NCBI RefSeq assembly: GCF_910577135.1 | Contig: NZ_CAJTLL010000001.1 | Coordinates: forward strand, 129,806-193,805 | From: an uncultured Helicobacter sp. | Lineage (GTDB): Bacteria > Campylobacterota > Campylobacteria > Campylobacterales > Helicobacteraceae | Direction: 5' to 3' | Length of the DNA: 64,000 nt | In this document: piece after piece, positions 54,926 to 64,000 of the stretch | How positions within the stretch are numbered: the first letter of the stretch is position 1 | Layout: every line of letters begins with the position of its first letter | The notes under the pieces: model-generated | What the model saw: the letters and a program-made list of their open reading frames with translations, nothing else | The model's database searches: none | Told to the model about the DNA's origin: nothing | Translations under genes and position numbers: made by a program

Positions 54926-56398
54926 TTAAAAGAGGGGTTTATCCATTTCTTGCGGGATTGGTAATCCCATCACTTTGAGCACACTAGGAGCGATATTGTT
55001 TAGCCCACCATTATTAAGCTTACTCACACCATCAGCAAGACAAAAGCACCATACCTGCCCAACCGTGTGATTTGTGAGGATATTTCCCTCCTCATCTCTC
55101 ATCTCCTCACAATTCCCGTGATCGCTTGTGATAAAAAGCCCATAATGATGAGCCTTAGCAGATTCTATAATTTTCCCTAATGCCGTATCTACCGCCTCTA
55201 CCGCCTCTACCGCCGCTTCAAAATTACCCGTATGCCCCACCATATCGCCATTAGCAAAATTCACTACGATAAAATCATAGCTCTCCTCTATGCCCTTTAA
55301 CACTTCATCACATACCTGTGGTGCGCTCATTTCAGGCATTGTATCATAGGTTTTGACATTAGGAGAGGGGATTAGCACACGATGTTCCCCTGCAAACTCC
55401 GCCTCACGTCCGCCATTAAGAAAGAATGTTACGTGAGCGTATTTCTCTGTCTCTGCGGTGTGAAGCTGCCTCAAATGATGTATAGAAATAACTTCTGCAA
55501 GGGTGTTTTGCACCTTTTGTTTAGGGAAAAGTATAGGATAGGTGAAAGTAGCATCATATTCTGTCATTGTAGCAATGCGGAGATTCACTACTTTTGAACG
55601 TTCAAACCCTGTAAAATGTGGATTCCCTAGCGCATCGACAATCTCCCTCGCCCTATCAGAACGGAAGTTAATAAAGATAAAGCCCTCATTATCATTCATA
55701 CCGCTAAAGCCCTCAAAACTCGCAGGAGTGATAAATTCATCAAAAATACCCTCCTCATACATAGAGTGCACATATTCTTGCGGGGAGAGCGATGTGGGAT
55801 TAGTCCCCATTACCATACTTTCATACGCCTTTTGCACCCTCTCCCATCGCTTATCTCTATCCATCGCATAGAATCGCCCACAAAGAGTCGCTATCCGCAC
55901 AGATTCACTGCAAAGTCCCTGTATCTCATCGATAAATGTTATTGCGCTTTGTGGAAGGACATCGCGCCCATCGGTGATAAGATGAAGATATACTTTTTTA
56001 TGCTGTGCAGATAGAATCTGTATAAGTGCCTTAAAATGTGATATATGCGAATGCACCCCACCATCGCTTAGCAATCCACATAAATGCACAATATTTTGAT
56101 GCTCTGTGGCGTGAAGAAAAGCGGGATTATCTTGGATTTGCTTATCCTCAATGGCGCGGGAGATTCTCACTAGGTCTTGGTATAACACTCGCCCTGAGCC
56201 AATACACATATGTCCCACTTCCGAATTGCCCATTTGCCCTTGAGGTAACCCCACACTCAAGCCAAAGGTATCAATCATACTATAAGGCACATTTTTAAAA
56301 AGATAATCATAGGTTGGTTTTTTAGCGTGATGGAAGGCATTATATTGGGTTTGCTGGCTATATCCTATGCCATCAGTAATCACAAGAATTGTTTTCAT
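54926..56398 (-). CDS. gpmI: 2,3-bisphosphoglycerate-independent phosphoglycerate mutase
   Basis: A 490-residue Mn-dependent mutase interconverting 2- and 3-phosphoglycerate. TDGIGYSQQ holds the first metal Asp, and [16 protein letters not shown] has the catalytic Ser. [37 protein letters not shown] and [12 protein letters not shown] complete the metal sites. The ATG at 56398 begins [10 protein letters not shown] as in relatives; the upstream Met adds 12 unconserved residues. Confidence 0.96.
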   Translation of the reverse strand: MKTILVITDGIGYSQQTQYNAFHHAKKPTYDYLFKNVPYSMIDTFGLSVGLPQGQMGNSEVGHMCIGSGRVLYQDLVRISRAIEDKQIQDNPAFLHATEHQNIVHLCGLLSDGGVHSHISHFKALIQILSAQHKKVYLHLITDGRDVLPQSAITFIDEIQGLCSESVRIATLCGRFYAMDRDKRWERVQKAYESMVMGTNPTSLSPQEYVHSMYEEGIFDEFITPASFEGFSGMNDNEGFIFINFRSDRAREIVDALGNPHFTGFERSKVVNLRIATMTEYDATFTYPILFPKQKVQNTLAEVISIHHLRQLHTAETEKYAHVTFFLNGGREAEFAGEHRVLIPSPNVKTYDTMPEMSAPQVCDEVLKGIEESYDFIVVNFANGDMVGHTGNFEAAVEAVEAVDTALGKIIESAKAHHYGLFITSDHGNCEEMRDEEGNILTNHTVGQVWCFCLADGVSKLNNGGLNNIAPSVLKVMGLPIPQEMDKPLF

Positions 56399-56519
56399 AA
56401 GCATTCCTTTACAGAGAGATTTAGCATTAACCAATTGTAGCTAAAATCAAAAACCTTTCATTAAACTCACTTTAAAATCCCTAGCTTTATGCTTAAAGCT
56501 TATAGGATAAAGGATTGCT

Positions 56520-57599
56520 ATGCTTTATTGGCTCTATCAACACTTTGGTATTAATATCTTTTTTTATATTACGTTCCGTGCGGGGGTGGCATTTTTCTTA
56601 GCTTTTGGATTTAGTATCGTGCTTATGCCTTATTTTATCAAATGGGCGAAGGCAAAAAAGGCTAATCAGCCCATCTCTACTTATGTAGCTGCACACGAGG
56701 GCAAGAAAAATACCCCGACAATGGGCGGAATCGTCTTTATCGCTAGTATGGTTGTAGCCTCTTTGCTCTGTGCGAATCTCTTTAACCCCTATGTGATTTT
56801 GGGGCTATTTTGCATTGTGAGTTTTAGCCTTATTGGTGCAAGAGATGATTATATGAAAATCTCACGCAAAAATAATGCCGGAATGAGCGCGAAAATGAAG
56901 TTTTTTCTGCTTTTTGTTGCTTCACTTATCATTACTGCCGCGCTTTTATATATAGGGCATAATACCAATCTCTACATTCCCTTTATGAAGTATCCTATCT
57001 TTGATATGAGTGCATTAAGGATAATGGATATTCCCTTTATCGCTTTGGGCTTTTGGATTCTCGTATTTTTGGCTACGAGTAATGCAGTAAATATCACCGA
57101 TGGGCTTGATGGATTAGCCACAGTGCCTAGTATTTGCGCGCTTTGTTCGCTCTCTGTTTTTGTATATGTAGCCGGACACGCTGGATTCTCCGGCTATTTG
57201 TTATGGCCTAAAGTCGTAGATAGCGGGGAATTAGTCATTCTCTCTGTGGCACTCATCGGCGCACTCTTTGGCTTTTTGTGGTATAACTGCCACCCCGCAC
57301 AAGTCTTTATGGGAGATAGCGGAAGCCTCGCTCTTGGAGCATTTATAGCCTTTATGGCAATCGTTTCTAATAATGAGATTCTACTCTTACTCATTGGCAT
57401 TATTTTTGTCATCGAAGCCCTCTCCGTGATTTTACAAGTATGGAGCTACAAATACAGACAAAAGCGTATCTTTGCGATGGCACCTATTCACCATCATTTT
57501 GAAGTGCGCGGCTGGGCAGAAAATAAAATTATCGTGCGGTTTTGGATCATTGCAATTTTGGCAAATCTCATCGCGCTTTTAAGTATCAAGATCCGTTAA
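56520..57599 (+). CDS. mraY: Phospho-N-acetylmuramoyl-pentapeptide transferase
   Basis: A 359-residue MraY with ten predicted helices. It transfers phospho-MurNAc-pentapeptide to undecaprenyl phosphate, giving lipid I. Signature sites are [26 protein letters not shown] and [13 protein letters not shown] with catalytic Asps, and [13 protein letters not shown]. It precedes murD by 24 bases, as in H. pylori (HP0493-HP0494). Confidence 0.97.
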   Translation: MLYWLYQHFGINIFFYITFRAGVAFFLAFGFSIVLMPYFIKWAKAKKANQPISTYVAAHEGKKNTPTMGGIVFIASMVVASLLCANLFNPYVILGLFCIVSFSLIGARDDYMKISRKNNAGMSAKMKFFLLFVASLIITAALLYIGHNTNLYIPFMKYPIFDMSALRIMDIPFIALGFWILVFLATSNAVNITDGLDGLATVPSICALCSLSVFVYVAGHAGFSGYLLWPKVVDSGELVILSVALIGALFGFLWYNCHPAQVFMGDSGSLALGAFIAFMAIVSNNEILLLLIGIIFVIEALSVILQVWSYKYRQKRIFAMAPIHHHFEVRGWAENKIIVRFWIIAILANLIALLSIKIR

Positions 57600-57623
57600 T
57601 TTAGCATTGCATAAGGAGGCTAA

Positions 57624-58883
57624 ATGCGTATAAGTATCTTTGGCTATGGCATTACGACCACGCCTCTTGTAGCATTTCTCAACCAAAAGGGGCATAAGCT
57701 CCATATTTATGATGATAAGTTTAATTCTATAAAAAATGATGATAAAGGCAATGTTTTGCTGCCCTCATCGCATTTTGAGCCACTTCAAAGCGATATGGAG
57801 ATTCTAAGTCCGGGCATTCCGCCTAGCCACCCTCTTATCCATAAGGCAAAGCACCCCATTAGCGAATATGATTATTTTGATATGCTTTTAAAGGCGGATT
57901 CACAAGCAAGCATACAAATGCCCTATATGATATGGATAAGCGGGACTAATGGCAAAACCACAACCACAGAGATGAGCACATTACTTTTAGAATCTTTTGG
58001 CGCACAAAGCGGAGGGAATATCGGCACACCTTTGGCAACTCTTTATGAGCAAAAACCCAAAGTATGGGTGCTAGAGACAAGCTCCTTTACTTTGCATTAC
58101 ACACACAAAGCCACCCCACATATCTACGCCCTCTTGCCCGTGAGGGAAGATCACATCAGCTGGCATGGGAGCTTTGAGGCTTATATTGATGATAAGCTAA
58201 GCCCTTTAACGCGTATGGATTCAAAGAGTGTTGCCATTATCCCCACTGCGCTTAAAAACCATCGCTTTGTGCAGGATTTTAGCGGAACTTTGATAGATTA
58301 TGAGGGGAGCGTGGATTTAAGCCAAAAATGTGGCATTGCCCTGCAAGATATTGTCTTTAAAGAGCCGTTTTTGCTCGATGCGCTTATTGCTCTAAGTATC
58401 GCTAAATATGCCTTTAAGGCAGATAACATCGCGCTTTTAAATCGCTTTAGCATTGGCAAACACAGAATCGCAGAATTTTATGATAAATATAAACGTCTGT
58501 GGGTAGATGATAGCAAGGGAACAAATGTCGATGCGACTATTCAGGCTATCGCTCGTTACACACATACGCATATTATGCTAATCCTTGGAGGTGATGATAA
58601 GGGGGCAAATCTCACGCCACTTTTTGAATTTATGCAGGGGAAGGATATTGAGATTTTTAGCATTGGGACAAATGAGGCGCGATTAGTTGCATTTGCAAAG
58701 GAATACAAGATTCCCATTACACCTTGTGGGAATATATATAAAGCAATGGAATCTATTAAGAATAAACGCACAAAAAATGCTAAAGATATAGTTTTGCTCT
58801 CTCCTGCTGCTGCAAGTTTAGACCAATTTAGCTCATATAAAGAGCGAGGAGAAATTTTCACACAACTTGCCCTGCGGGAGTAA
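57624..58883 (+). CDS. murD: UDP-N-acetylmuramoylalanine-D-glutamate ligase
   Basis: A 419-residue Mur ligase. IFGYGITTTPLVAFL starts the UDP-binding domain, WISGTNGKTTTTEM is the ATP loop, LETSSFTLHY and LLPVREDHISWHG are central motifs, and VDDSKGTNVDATIQAI lies in the C-terminal domain. It adds D-Glu to UDP-MurNAc-L-Ala before MraY acts. AAGGAGG precedes the ATG. The following DNA is the decayed RM locus. Confidence 0.97.
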   Translation: MRISIFGYGITTTPLVAFLNQKGHKLHIYDDKFNSIKNDDKGNVLLPSSHFEPLQSDMEILSPGIPPSHPLIHKAKHPISEYDYFDMLLKADSQASIQMPYMIWISGTNGKTTTTEMSTLLLESFGAQSGGNIGTPLATLYEQKPKVWVLETSSFTLHYTHKATPHIYALLPVREDHISWHGSFEAYIDDKLSPLTRMDSKSVAIIPTALKNHRFVQDFSGTLIDYEGSVDLSQKCGIALQDIVFKEPFLLDALIALSIAKYAFKADNIALLNRFSIGKHRIAEFYDKYKRLWVDDSKGTNVDATIQAIARYTHTHIMLILGGDDKGANLTPLFEFMQGKDIEIFSIGTNEARLVAFAKEYKIPITPCGNIYKAMESIKNKRTKNAKDIVLLSPAAASLDQFSSYKERGEIFTQLALRE

Positions 58884-58986
58884 TATAGAACTTCACATAA
58901 AAAGCAGCAAAGTAGCTTTATATGGCTAAATGTGTCGCTTTTTGAATATATGACAATATAATATTATAATTTATAGGGAGGGCAGT

Positions 58987-59370
58987 ATGCCAAGCATAGA
59001 AGAAACATAGACGACCAAGTCAAACAAGAGCTAGCACACCATCATATCCAATATTTTTATAAAAACAGATGCCATCAATAGCGAAATAGAACAGGCTTTA
59101 CGCAAATACCCTAGCAAAAGTGGAGGCAGCGGGAGGAATTATCCTGATATTAAGCTTTTCTTACATACAAGCGAATTGAGAAAAATCCCTGTGATGATAG
59201 AGAGGTTAAGACACAAAGGATAAATTAAAATTCCAAAAAACAGGCGATGAGGTCAAAAACACCAATGATAAAGGCGATTTCAGTTTCAAAAACATAAGCG
59301 AATACGCCCTAAATGGTACGGTGCATTATGATTGCAAAGCTGGTGTAGGTTTGCCCTATTAAAAGACACG
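58987..59370 (+). pseudogene. Remnant of a BcgI-like nuclease N-terminus (duplicate copy)
   Basis: Three frames together read MPSIEET, then QALRKYPSKSGGSGRNYPDI, KIPVMIE, KDKLKFQKTGDEVKNTNDKG and NISEYALNGTVHY. That order fits the PD-(D/E)xK nuclease head of BcgI-like fused RM proteins, with PD at 59143-59148 and the later IE but no following Lys. Stops and shifts break it several times. A second, better-preserved nuclease head of the same type begins at 59411, so this is a truncated tandem copy. Confidence 0.55.
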
Positions 59371-59410
59371 TAATAAAATATCACGGCTAGGATTAAGACA
59401 AAGGATAAAT

Positions 59411-61311
59411 ATGCAGTGGAAAAACGAAGCCGATGTAGATGATTATGTCAAAGGGACTTTTAAGAATCTTGGGCTTAAGAAAAATAAAGATTTTTTTGAA
59501 AAATCAGGCAGTGAGTATCTCAAAAATGCACTTGAGGGCTTTTCTAAGACAAAGGATAAAAGCGGAAAGGAATCCCAGACTTTGCCATAGAAAGCTATCA
59601 AATTCCTATTTTAATTGAAAGCAAACTTGGGCTTAAGAGATTAGAAAGCAGAAAAGAAAATGAGCTTAAATTTGATGATAATGCTATCTCAAGTTGTGCT
59701 TTTAATGGGGCTTTACATTATGCAATGGGCGTGATAAAAAACAATAAATACAAAGAAGTCATTGTTATAGGTATAGCAGGAGACAATGAAGAAAATGTTA
59801 GTTTTAAAGTTGCTTATGTTTTTGGTGCTTCTTCTTTAGCTTTTAAAGAGATTGTAAGTCAAAATTTAGATTTTTTAGAAAACAAAAAGAGCTTTGAGAG
59901 TTTTTATGCATGAAAAAGCGATTTTAAGCGAAGAAGACAAGCATAACATTCTTATTAGAGGTCAATTTAAACTTGAAAGGCATTCCAAAAAGCTTAATAA
60001 ACTCATGCACAATCGCAACATTACCGCCCATCAAAGAGTGCTTTATGCCTCAGGTATGCTCCTTACTATGCAGAGTATAGGAGATAATAGGGGCTTGGAA
60101 ATCGATGATTTAAAAGGCAAACCAAAAACCAGCAACGACAGAGATGGCTTGATATTTTAAGGCAGATTGAAGATTTTTTAAAGACAAAGGTTAAGGATGA
60201 AAGAAAATTGCAGCTAATGCTAGAATCTTTCAAAGAAATTTCAAAAGACGCCGACAGAGACGAAGCACAAAAAGAAAATCATAAAGAAGTCGCCGAATTA
60301 CTCAAAGAACCAAGCTCTATCACAAAGCAAATTTACCTATCTTTATGAATACATTTATAGCGACATTGACGGACTTAAAGGGCATTTAGATATAATGGGA
60401 CAAATGTATAGCGAGTTTTTAAAATATGCTTTAGGTGATGGCAAAGAATTGGGAATCGTCCTTACTCCTCCTTATGTAACCAAAATGATGAGCCAGATTC
60501 TAAAAATCAATCAAGATTCTAGGGTAATGGATCTAGCCACAGGCTCGGCAGGATTTCTCATCTCGGCTATGGAGCTAATGATAGAAGATGCGGAAAAAAT
60601 TTCAGGCAAAGACACGAGCAAAACAGAAGCAAAAATCACACATATTAAAAAGAATCAGCTCTTAGGCGTGGAGCTTAATGCAGAAATGTTCGTCCTAGCC
60701 ACCACGAATATGATTTTACGCGGCGATGGCTCAAGTAGAATAGAAAAGGCAAATACCTTTGATACTCCGCCCAGCCTTTATAGCGATTTTAACGCAGATA
60801 GAATCTTGCTTAATCCTCCCTTTACTTATAGCGAAATGTGAGTAATCCTAAAATTTTAGAAAAGCACCCTTTAAAAGCGAGTATTAAAATGCCTGTGGAT
60901 TTGTTTGAACCTATGGCAAGTGTGCAAACAAGTATTTATGTCTTTGAAGCGGGAATCCCGCACGATTTTAATCAAGTGGTAAAATTTATTGATTTTAGAA
61001 ATGACGGCTATAAACGCACAAAGCGAAAATTACAAGACAAAGACCACGCAAAATGGCGTTACCAAGACATCATAGAAATTTATAAAAATGGCTACAAAGC
61101 AAGACTACAAGCTAAGTGGAATTTAGATGAAATCTATGTAGAAGATTATATTGATAAAAGCGGAGCGGATTGGAATTTTGACCAGCATAAAATAATCGAT
61201 ACTAAGCCCACATTAGCGGATTTTAAAAAATGCGTGAGCGAATATTTAGCGTGGGAAGTAAGCAATGTGCTGAAAAATACCAATAAGGAGAAAGAGCCAA
61301 ATTTTCACTAA
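59411..61311 (+). pseudogene. Broken BcgI-like fused restriction-modification subunit
   Basis: Read across frames, the ancestral protein had a nuclease head (GIPDFAIESYQIPILIESK: catalytic PD, E and K), a helical linker (LMHNRNITAHQRVLYASGML), and an N6-adenine methylase domain (GIVLTPPYVTKMM, VMDLATGSAGFLISAMEL, LLGVELNAEMF, ILLNPPF motif IV). It ends with a C-terminal part including ASIKMPVDLFEPMASVQTSI. The frame changes near 59569, 59910, 60150, 60340 and 60838. At the last break, motif IV is joined to a later segment as if about 30-40 codons were lost. No full product can be made. Confidence 0.78.
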
Positions 61312-61319
61312 GCCCCCGT

Positions 61320-62045
61320 TTGGCAGAGCTTGAAAAAACATTCAAGCAAAATGGGGGCGAATGGAAGGAATTTCGAATCGGGGATTTGTTTATTTCTTAT
61401 AATGGCGATTTTGACATACAAAAAACGCATTTAAACGATAGGGGTTTTTATGTGGTAAGTTCAGGCGAACAAAATATGGGTATCATAGGCAAAACAGATC
61501 TAGAAGCTAGAATTTTTCCTAAAAATACCATAACTTGCGATATGTTTGGAAATGTGTATTATAGAAATTTTGATTATAAAATGGTTACTCACGCTAGGGT
61601 ATTTTGCCTTGAATTTATAGCTGGAAATTTAAATGAAAAAATCGCTTTGTTTATCATTTCTGCAATGAAATTTCTACGCTTTAAATTTCAATATTCTAAT
61701 ATGGCAAGTTGGAGAAAAATACAAGATTTGACAATCTCCCTCCCTGTATATAATCCCGCTCGTCATTGCGAGGACGACAGGACGAAGCGATCCATAGAAA
61801 TCAATAAAATGGATTGCCACGATTCTGCTACCGCAGAATCTCGCAATGACAACAAGGACAAAAACTATACTATCGCCTTTGATTTTATGGAAAAGTATAT
61901 CCAAGAACTCGAGGCGTATCTTTTAGTAGCTAGACTAAAAGATACAAGGCTTACAGAAAAAGAAAAAGAAGCTTTGCGAATCTTCGCAACGCTTGAAGAT
62001 TCTGCAATTCGGGGGGGGGGGGGTAGAATCCTCTCCGCTGCTTGA
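61320..62045 (+). CDS. Specificity subunit, first half (phase-variable split)
   Basis: A 241-codon frame from a TTG at 61320 encoding the first target-recognition domain (WKEFRIGDLFISYNGDFDI to TISLPVYNP) and its helical spacer (IAFDFMEKYIQELEAYL). It is the S partner of the broken subunit upstream. It contains an 89-base palindromic insertion at 61762-61850 that is translated as about 35 extra residues between TISLPVYNP and IAFDF. It ends soon after a G13 tract, which throws the reader out of frame before the second domain. Confidence 0.75.
   Translation: MAELEKTFKQNGGEWKEFRIGDLFISYNGDFDIQKTHLNDRGFYVVSSGEQNMGIIGKTDLEARIFPKNTITCDMFGNVYYRNFDYKMVTHARVFCLEFIAGNLNEKIALFIISAMKFLRFKFQYSNMASWRKIQDLTISLPVYNPARHCEDDRTKRSIEINKMDCHDSATAESRNDNKDKNYTIAFDFMEKYIQELEAYLLVARLKDTRLTEKEKEALRIFATLEDSAIRGGGGRILSAA
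61762..61850. repeat. Palindromic (REP/RPE-like) element inserted in the specificity gene
   Basis: An 89-base element with perfect 11-base inverted termini (GTCATTGCGAG and CTCGCAATGAC) and an inner GATTCTGC-TACC-GCAGAATC hairpin. It lies in frame inside the first half of the S gene. The second half lacks it at the matching point (ISLPVYQNNQIAFDF), which shows it is an insertion. Confidence 0.8.
62011..62023 (+). repeat. G13 homopolymer tract
   Basis: Thirteen consecutive G residues within the specificity gene between its two target-recognition domains. Such tracts slip during replication in Helicobacter and Campylobacter. Losing one G, or gaining two, would join the two halves in one frame. 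Confidence 0.9.
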
Positions 62046-62604
62046 GCGTGAAAATTTTGCAAACATCAAATGGTGGGAATTTCAGCTCGGTGAGCTGTTT
62101 GAGATTTTTACAGGTAGAGATGTGATTATAGGAAATATGGAAAGTGGAGATATTCCTTTAATTAGCCATCAAAATACAAACAATGGAGTAGCAAAATATA
62201 TTAAAAGATTAGAGCATAGATGCCTTTTTAATTATAGAAATACTGTCGCACTTGCTGACAGGGGTGTTTTTTATGCGACAACACACAATCAAAACTTTCA
62301 TATAAGAACAAGAGTGAAAGCTTTAGTATTTAAGGAAAAAAATATAAGTAGGAATATAAGATTGTTTTTCGTAGTAGCTATTAATAGATTACAAATTAAA
62401 TTTATAGAATATTCGGCAAATGCTACCGATAAATTATCTAATGAAAGAATCTCCCTCCCCGTGTATCAAAACAACCAAATCGCCTTTGATTTTATGGAAG
62501 ATTTCATCAAATCCATAGAAAAAGCCCATATTGATAATATTTATAGATTCTGGCAAAACAAATTATCAGCTTATAAAGATGTCGTTGCAGGTAGCGGGGG
62601 TTGA
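62024..62604 (+). pseudogene. Specificity subunit, second half (out of frame)
   Basis: The second target-recognition domain and spacer (WWEFQLGELFEIFTGRDVIIG, then RISLPVYQNNQIAFDFMEDF) lie in a different frame from the first half. There is no independent ribosome site or good start. The domain mirrors the first half in order of motifs, as expected for the two-domain S protein of type IIB/BcgI-like systems. It is expressed only when the G13 tract changes length. Confidence 0.72.
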
Positions 62605-62622
62605 TACAAGAATCCCATCTCT

Positions 62623-62655
62623 TGTTGAGGTTTCGCACCTTGCAGGTGTTCAACA
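62623..62655. terminator. Nested hairpin between RM locus and adh
   Basis: TGTTGA...TCAACA encloses CACCT-TGC-AGGTG. It sits in the convergent gap after the specificity gene and before the end of the dehydrogenase gene, so it may end transcripts from either side. There is no T run. Confidence 0.35.
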
Positions 62656-62687
62656 TGACATAGGTGCAGATATTTCATGCATTGCTC

Positions 62688-63785
62688 CTAAGCTTTCAAA
62701 CTACTCATATCAATCACATAGCGGAATTTTGCCTTGCCTGTGGTGAGGTTTGTATAAGCCTCATTAATATCATTAACGCTAATAACCTCTGTTTCGGGGT
62801 AGATTCTATGTTTGAGTGAGAAATCTAGCATTTCTTGCGTCTCTTTAATGCCCCCAATGAGTGAGCCATAGACCTTTTTACCCGCAGAAAATACAAGACG
62901 TGCTACATCAATATGCGTTTTTAGCTCCGCAGGAGGCAACCCGACAATCGCCATTTCACCCCCAAAGGCAAGCAAATCCACATAATCATTCACATTATAA
63001 GCAGTAGGAATAGTAGAGATGATAAAATCAAATCTCTCCTTTACATCTTTTAGCCTATCAGTCGTGTATAGGGCTTTTGCACCAAGTGCTAAGGCTTCTT
63101 TTTCCTTATTTTTATTACGGGCAAATACGCTCACCTCCGCACCCATTTGCAATGCGTATTTTAAAGCCATTACACCAAGTCCGCCAAACCCAGCTACTGC
63201 GACCTTATCGCCGCCTTTGACATTGCTAAATTTAATAGGTGAATATGTCGTAATCCCCGCACACAGCAAGGGAGCGACTTTCTCTAATGACGCATCTTTT
63301 GGGACGCAAATAGCAAATTTTTCATTCACCACGATATTATTGGAATAGCCTCCATAAGTGGGGGCGTTATTATGAAAGCAATCAAGGCAATCATATGTGA
63401 AAACCACTTTGCCGTTCTCACAAAACTGCTCTTGGGATTTCTTACATGCCGCACATTCCCCGCAAGAATTGACCATACAGCCCACGCCCGCATAATCACC
63501 GACTTTGAACTTACTCACCTTGCTCCCCACAGCCACGACCTTTCCGGCTATTTCGTGTCCGGGCACCATAGGGTAAATGCCCTTCCTCCATTCACTTCGT
63601 GCGGAATGTATATCGCTATGGCAGATTCCAGCATAGAGAATCTCTATGAAAATATCATATTCGCCCATAGTATGACGTTTGAAGCTAAAGGGCTTAAAGG
63701 TATCATCTTTATGCGCCACAGCATAGCCTAGCGCGTCTATCTCCGCACCGCTTGTAGCTTGAGTGAGATTATCTTTTAATAACAT
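62688..63785 (-). CDS. Zinc-dependent NAD(P) alcohol dehydrogenase (YahK/cinnamyl type)
   Basis: About 365 residues. Catalytic zinc ligands are in AGICHSDIHS and VPGHEIAG; the structural zinc site is CGECAACKKSQEQFC. The cofactor site is VAGFGGLGVMALKYA, and the downstream VFARNKNKE favours NADP. Relatives reduce aldehydes. The ATG at 63785 is preferred because AAGGAG lies before it; an earlier in-frame start adds 23 unconserved residues. It ends just after the decayed RM locus. Confidence 0.92.
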   Translation of the reverse strand: MLLKDNLTQATSGAEIDALGYAVAHKDDTFKPFSFKRHTMGEYDIFIEILYAGICHSDIHSARSEWRKGIYPMVPGHEIAGKVVAVGSKVSKFKVGDYAGVGCMVNSCGECAACKKSQEQFCENGKVVFTYDCLDCFHNNAPTYGGYSNNIVVNEKFAICVPKDASLEKVAPLLCAGITTYSPIKFSNVKGGDKVAVAGFGGLGVMALKYALQMGAEVSVFARNKNKEKEALALGAKALYTTDRLKDVKERFDFIISTIPTAYNVNDYVDLLAFGGEMAIVGLPPAELKTHIDVARLVFSAGKKVYGSLIGGIKETQEMLDFSLKHRIYPETEVISVNDINEAYTNLTTGKAKFRYVIDMSSLKA

Positions 63786-64000
63786 AACAACTCCTTGTTT
63801 GGGAAACTTTAAAATTGCAATTATAATACCTAACACCAAGTGTTTGTCAAGCATACGTAGAGAAAAGTTAAGATAAATGCGTGGTAAAAGCCATTGTGAT
63901 AGAAAAGATGAAAAGGCAAATCGTGGCAGAGAGGAAGGGATTCGATAAATATTGTTTATAATTCCCTCATATAGGGATTAAGGTTTCTTTTGTCCCCAAT

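Noticed and set aside
61320-62604. Reading the two S halves as two independent genes
   Set aside because: The second half has no start or ribosome site, and the halves share the two-domain plan of one S protein, separated only by the G13 tract.

Overview
The window looks like chromosomal DNA of a urease-positive, probably enterohepatic Helicobacter. The evidence is an AT-rich genome, a fused gamma/beta urease subunit followed by ureB-ureI-ureE-ureF-ureG-ureH, a ccoNOQP oxidase operon, a HugZ-type haem oxygenase, PseB, a Pfr-like ferritin, a lactate dehydrogenase of the H. pylori Dld type, and gene blocks that I recognise from the H. pylori order (fabD-mtnN; dprA/minE/minD; flhX-ribE and tatD-mltD-rlpA-kdsC-lptC-lptA-engB-pbp2; coaBC and its neighbour; rpmB-kch; mraY-murD). 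Unlike H. pylori, it carries arginine genes (argJ, argG, a short argA) and hisB. The species name is inference.

Layout. 1-9.3 kb (mostly +): end of fabD, mtnN, a SixA-like phosphatase, two pseudopilins, a TolC/HlyD exporter pair, rpmB, a K+ channel, argJ, endonuclease I. 9.3-17.4 kb (-): ruvX, dprA, a polysaccharide deacetylase-like gene, minE, minD, a decayed Sel1-repeat gene, argG, an ABC-2 permease, flhX, ribE. 17.5-29.4 kb (+): a long envelope operon (tatD to mrdA, with hisB and argA inserted), pseB, ferritin, coaBC. 29.4-34.9 kb: an accessory stretch with an HxlR regulator facing an oxidoreductase, then an RmuC-like gene with three small exported or membrane proteins opposite an XRE regulator. 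34.9-40.4 kb (-): urease. 40.6-41.9 kb: an HNH restriction gene with a wrecked methyltransferase. 42-45 kb (+): dld. 45.2-51.6 kb (-): three pseudopilins, then fixH/cco genes. 51.7-56.4 kb (-): tilS, hugZ with a Fur box, a TauE-like permease, gpmI. 56.5-58.9 kb (+): mraY, murD. 59-62.6 kb (+): a decayed BcgI-like restriction-modification locus whose specificity gene is split at a G13 tract and carries an in-frame palindromic insertion. 62.7-63.8 kb (-): an alcohol dehydrogenase.

How the genes work together. The core supports murein synthesis and remodelling (mraY, murD, pbp2, mltD, rlpA), LPS assembly (kdsC, lptC, lptA), division-site placement (minDE), urea hydrolysis, and microaerobic respiration (cbb3 oxidase fed by lactate dehydrogenase). 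Variable material is concentrated at 12.8-13.6, 29.4-34.9, 40.6-41.9 and 59-62.6 kb. The most unusual signals are the phase-variable, palindrome-bearing specificity gene and the paired operator-like sites between the RmuC-like operon and its XRE regulator. No tRNA, rRNA, CRISPR array or complete insertion sequence was seen. The last 215 bases hold nothing I can assign.
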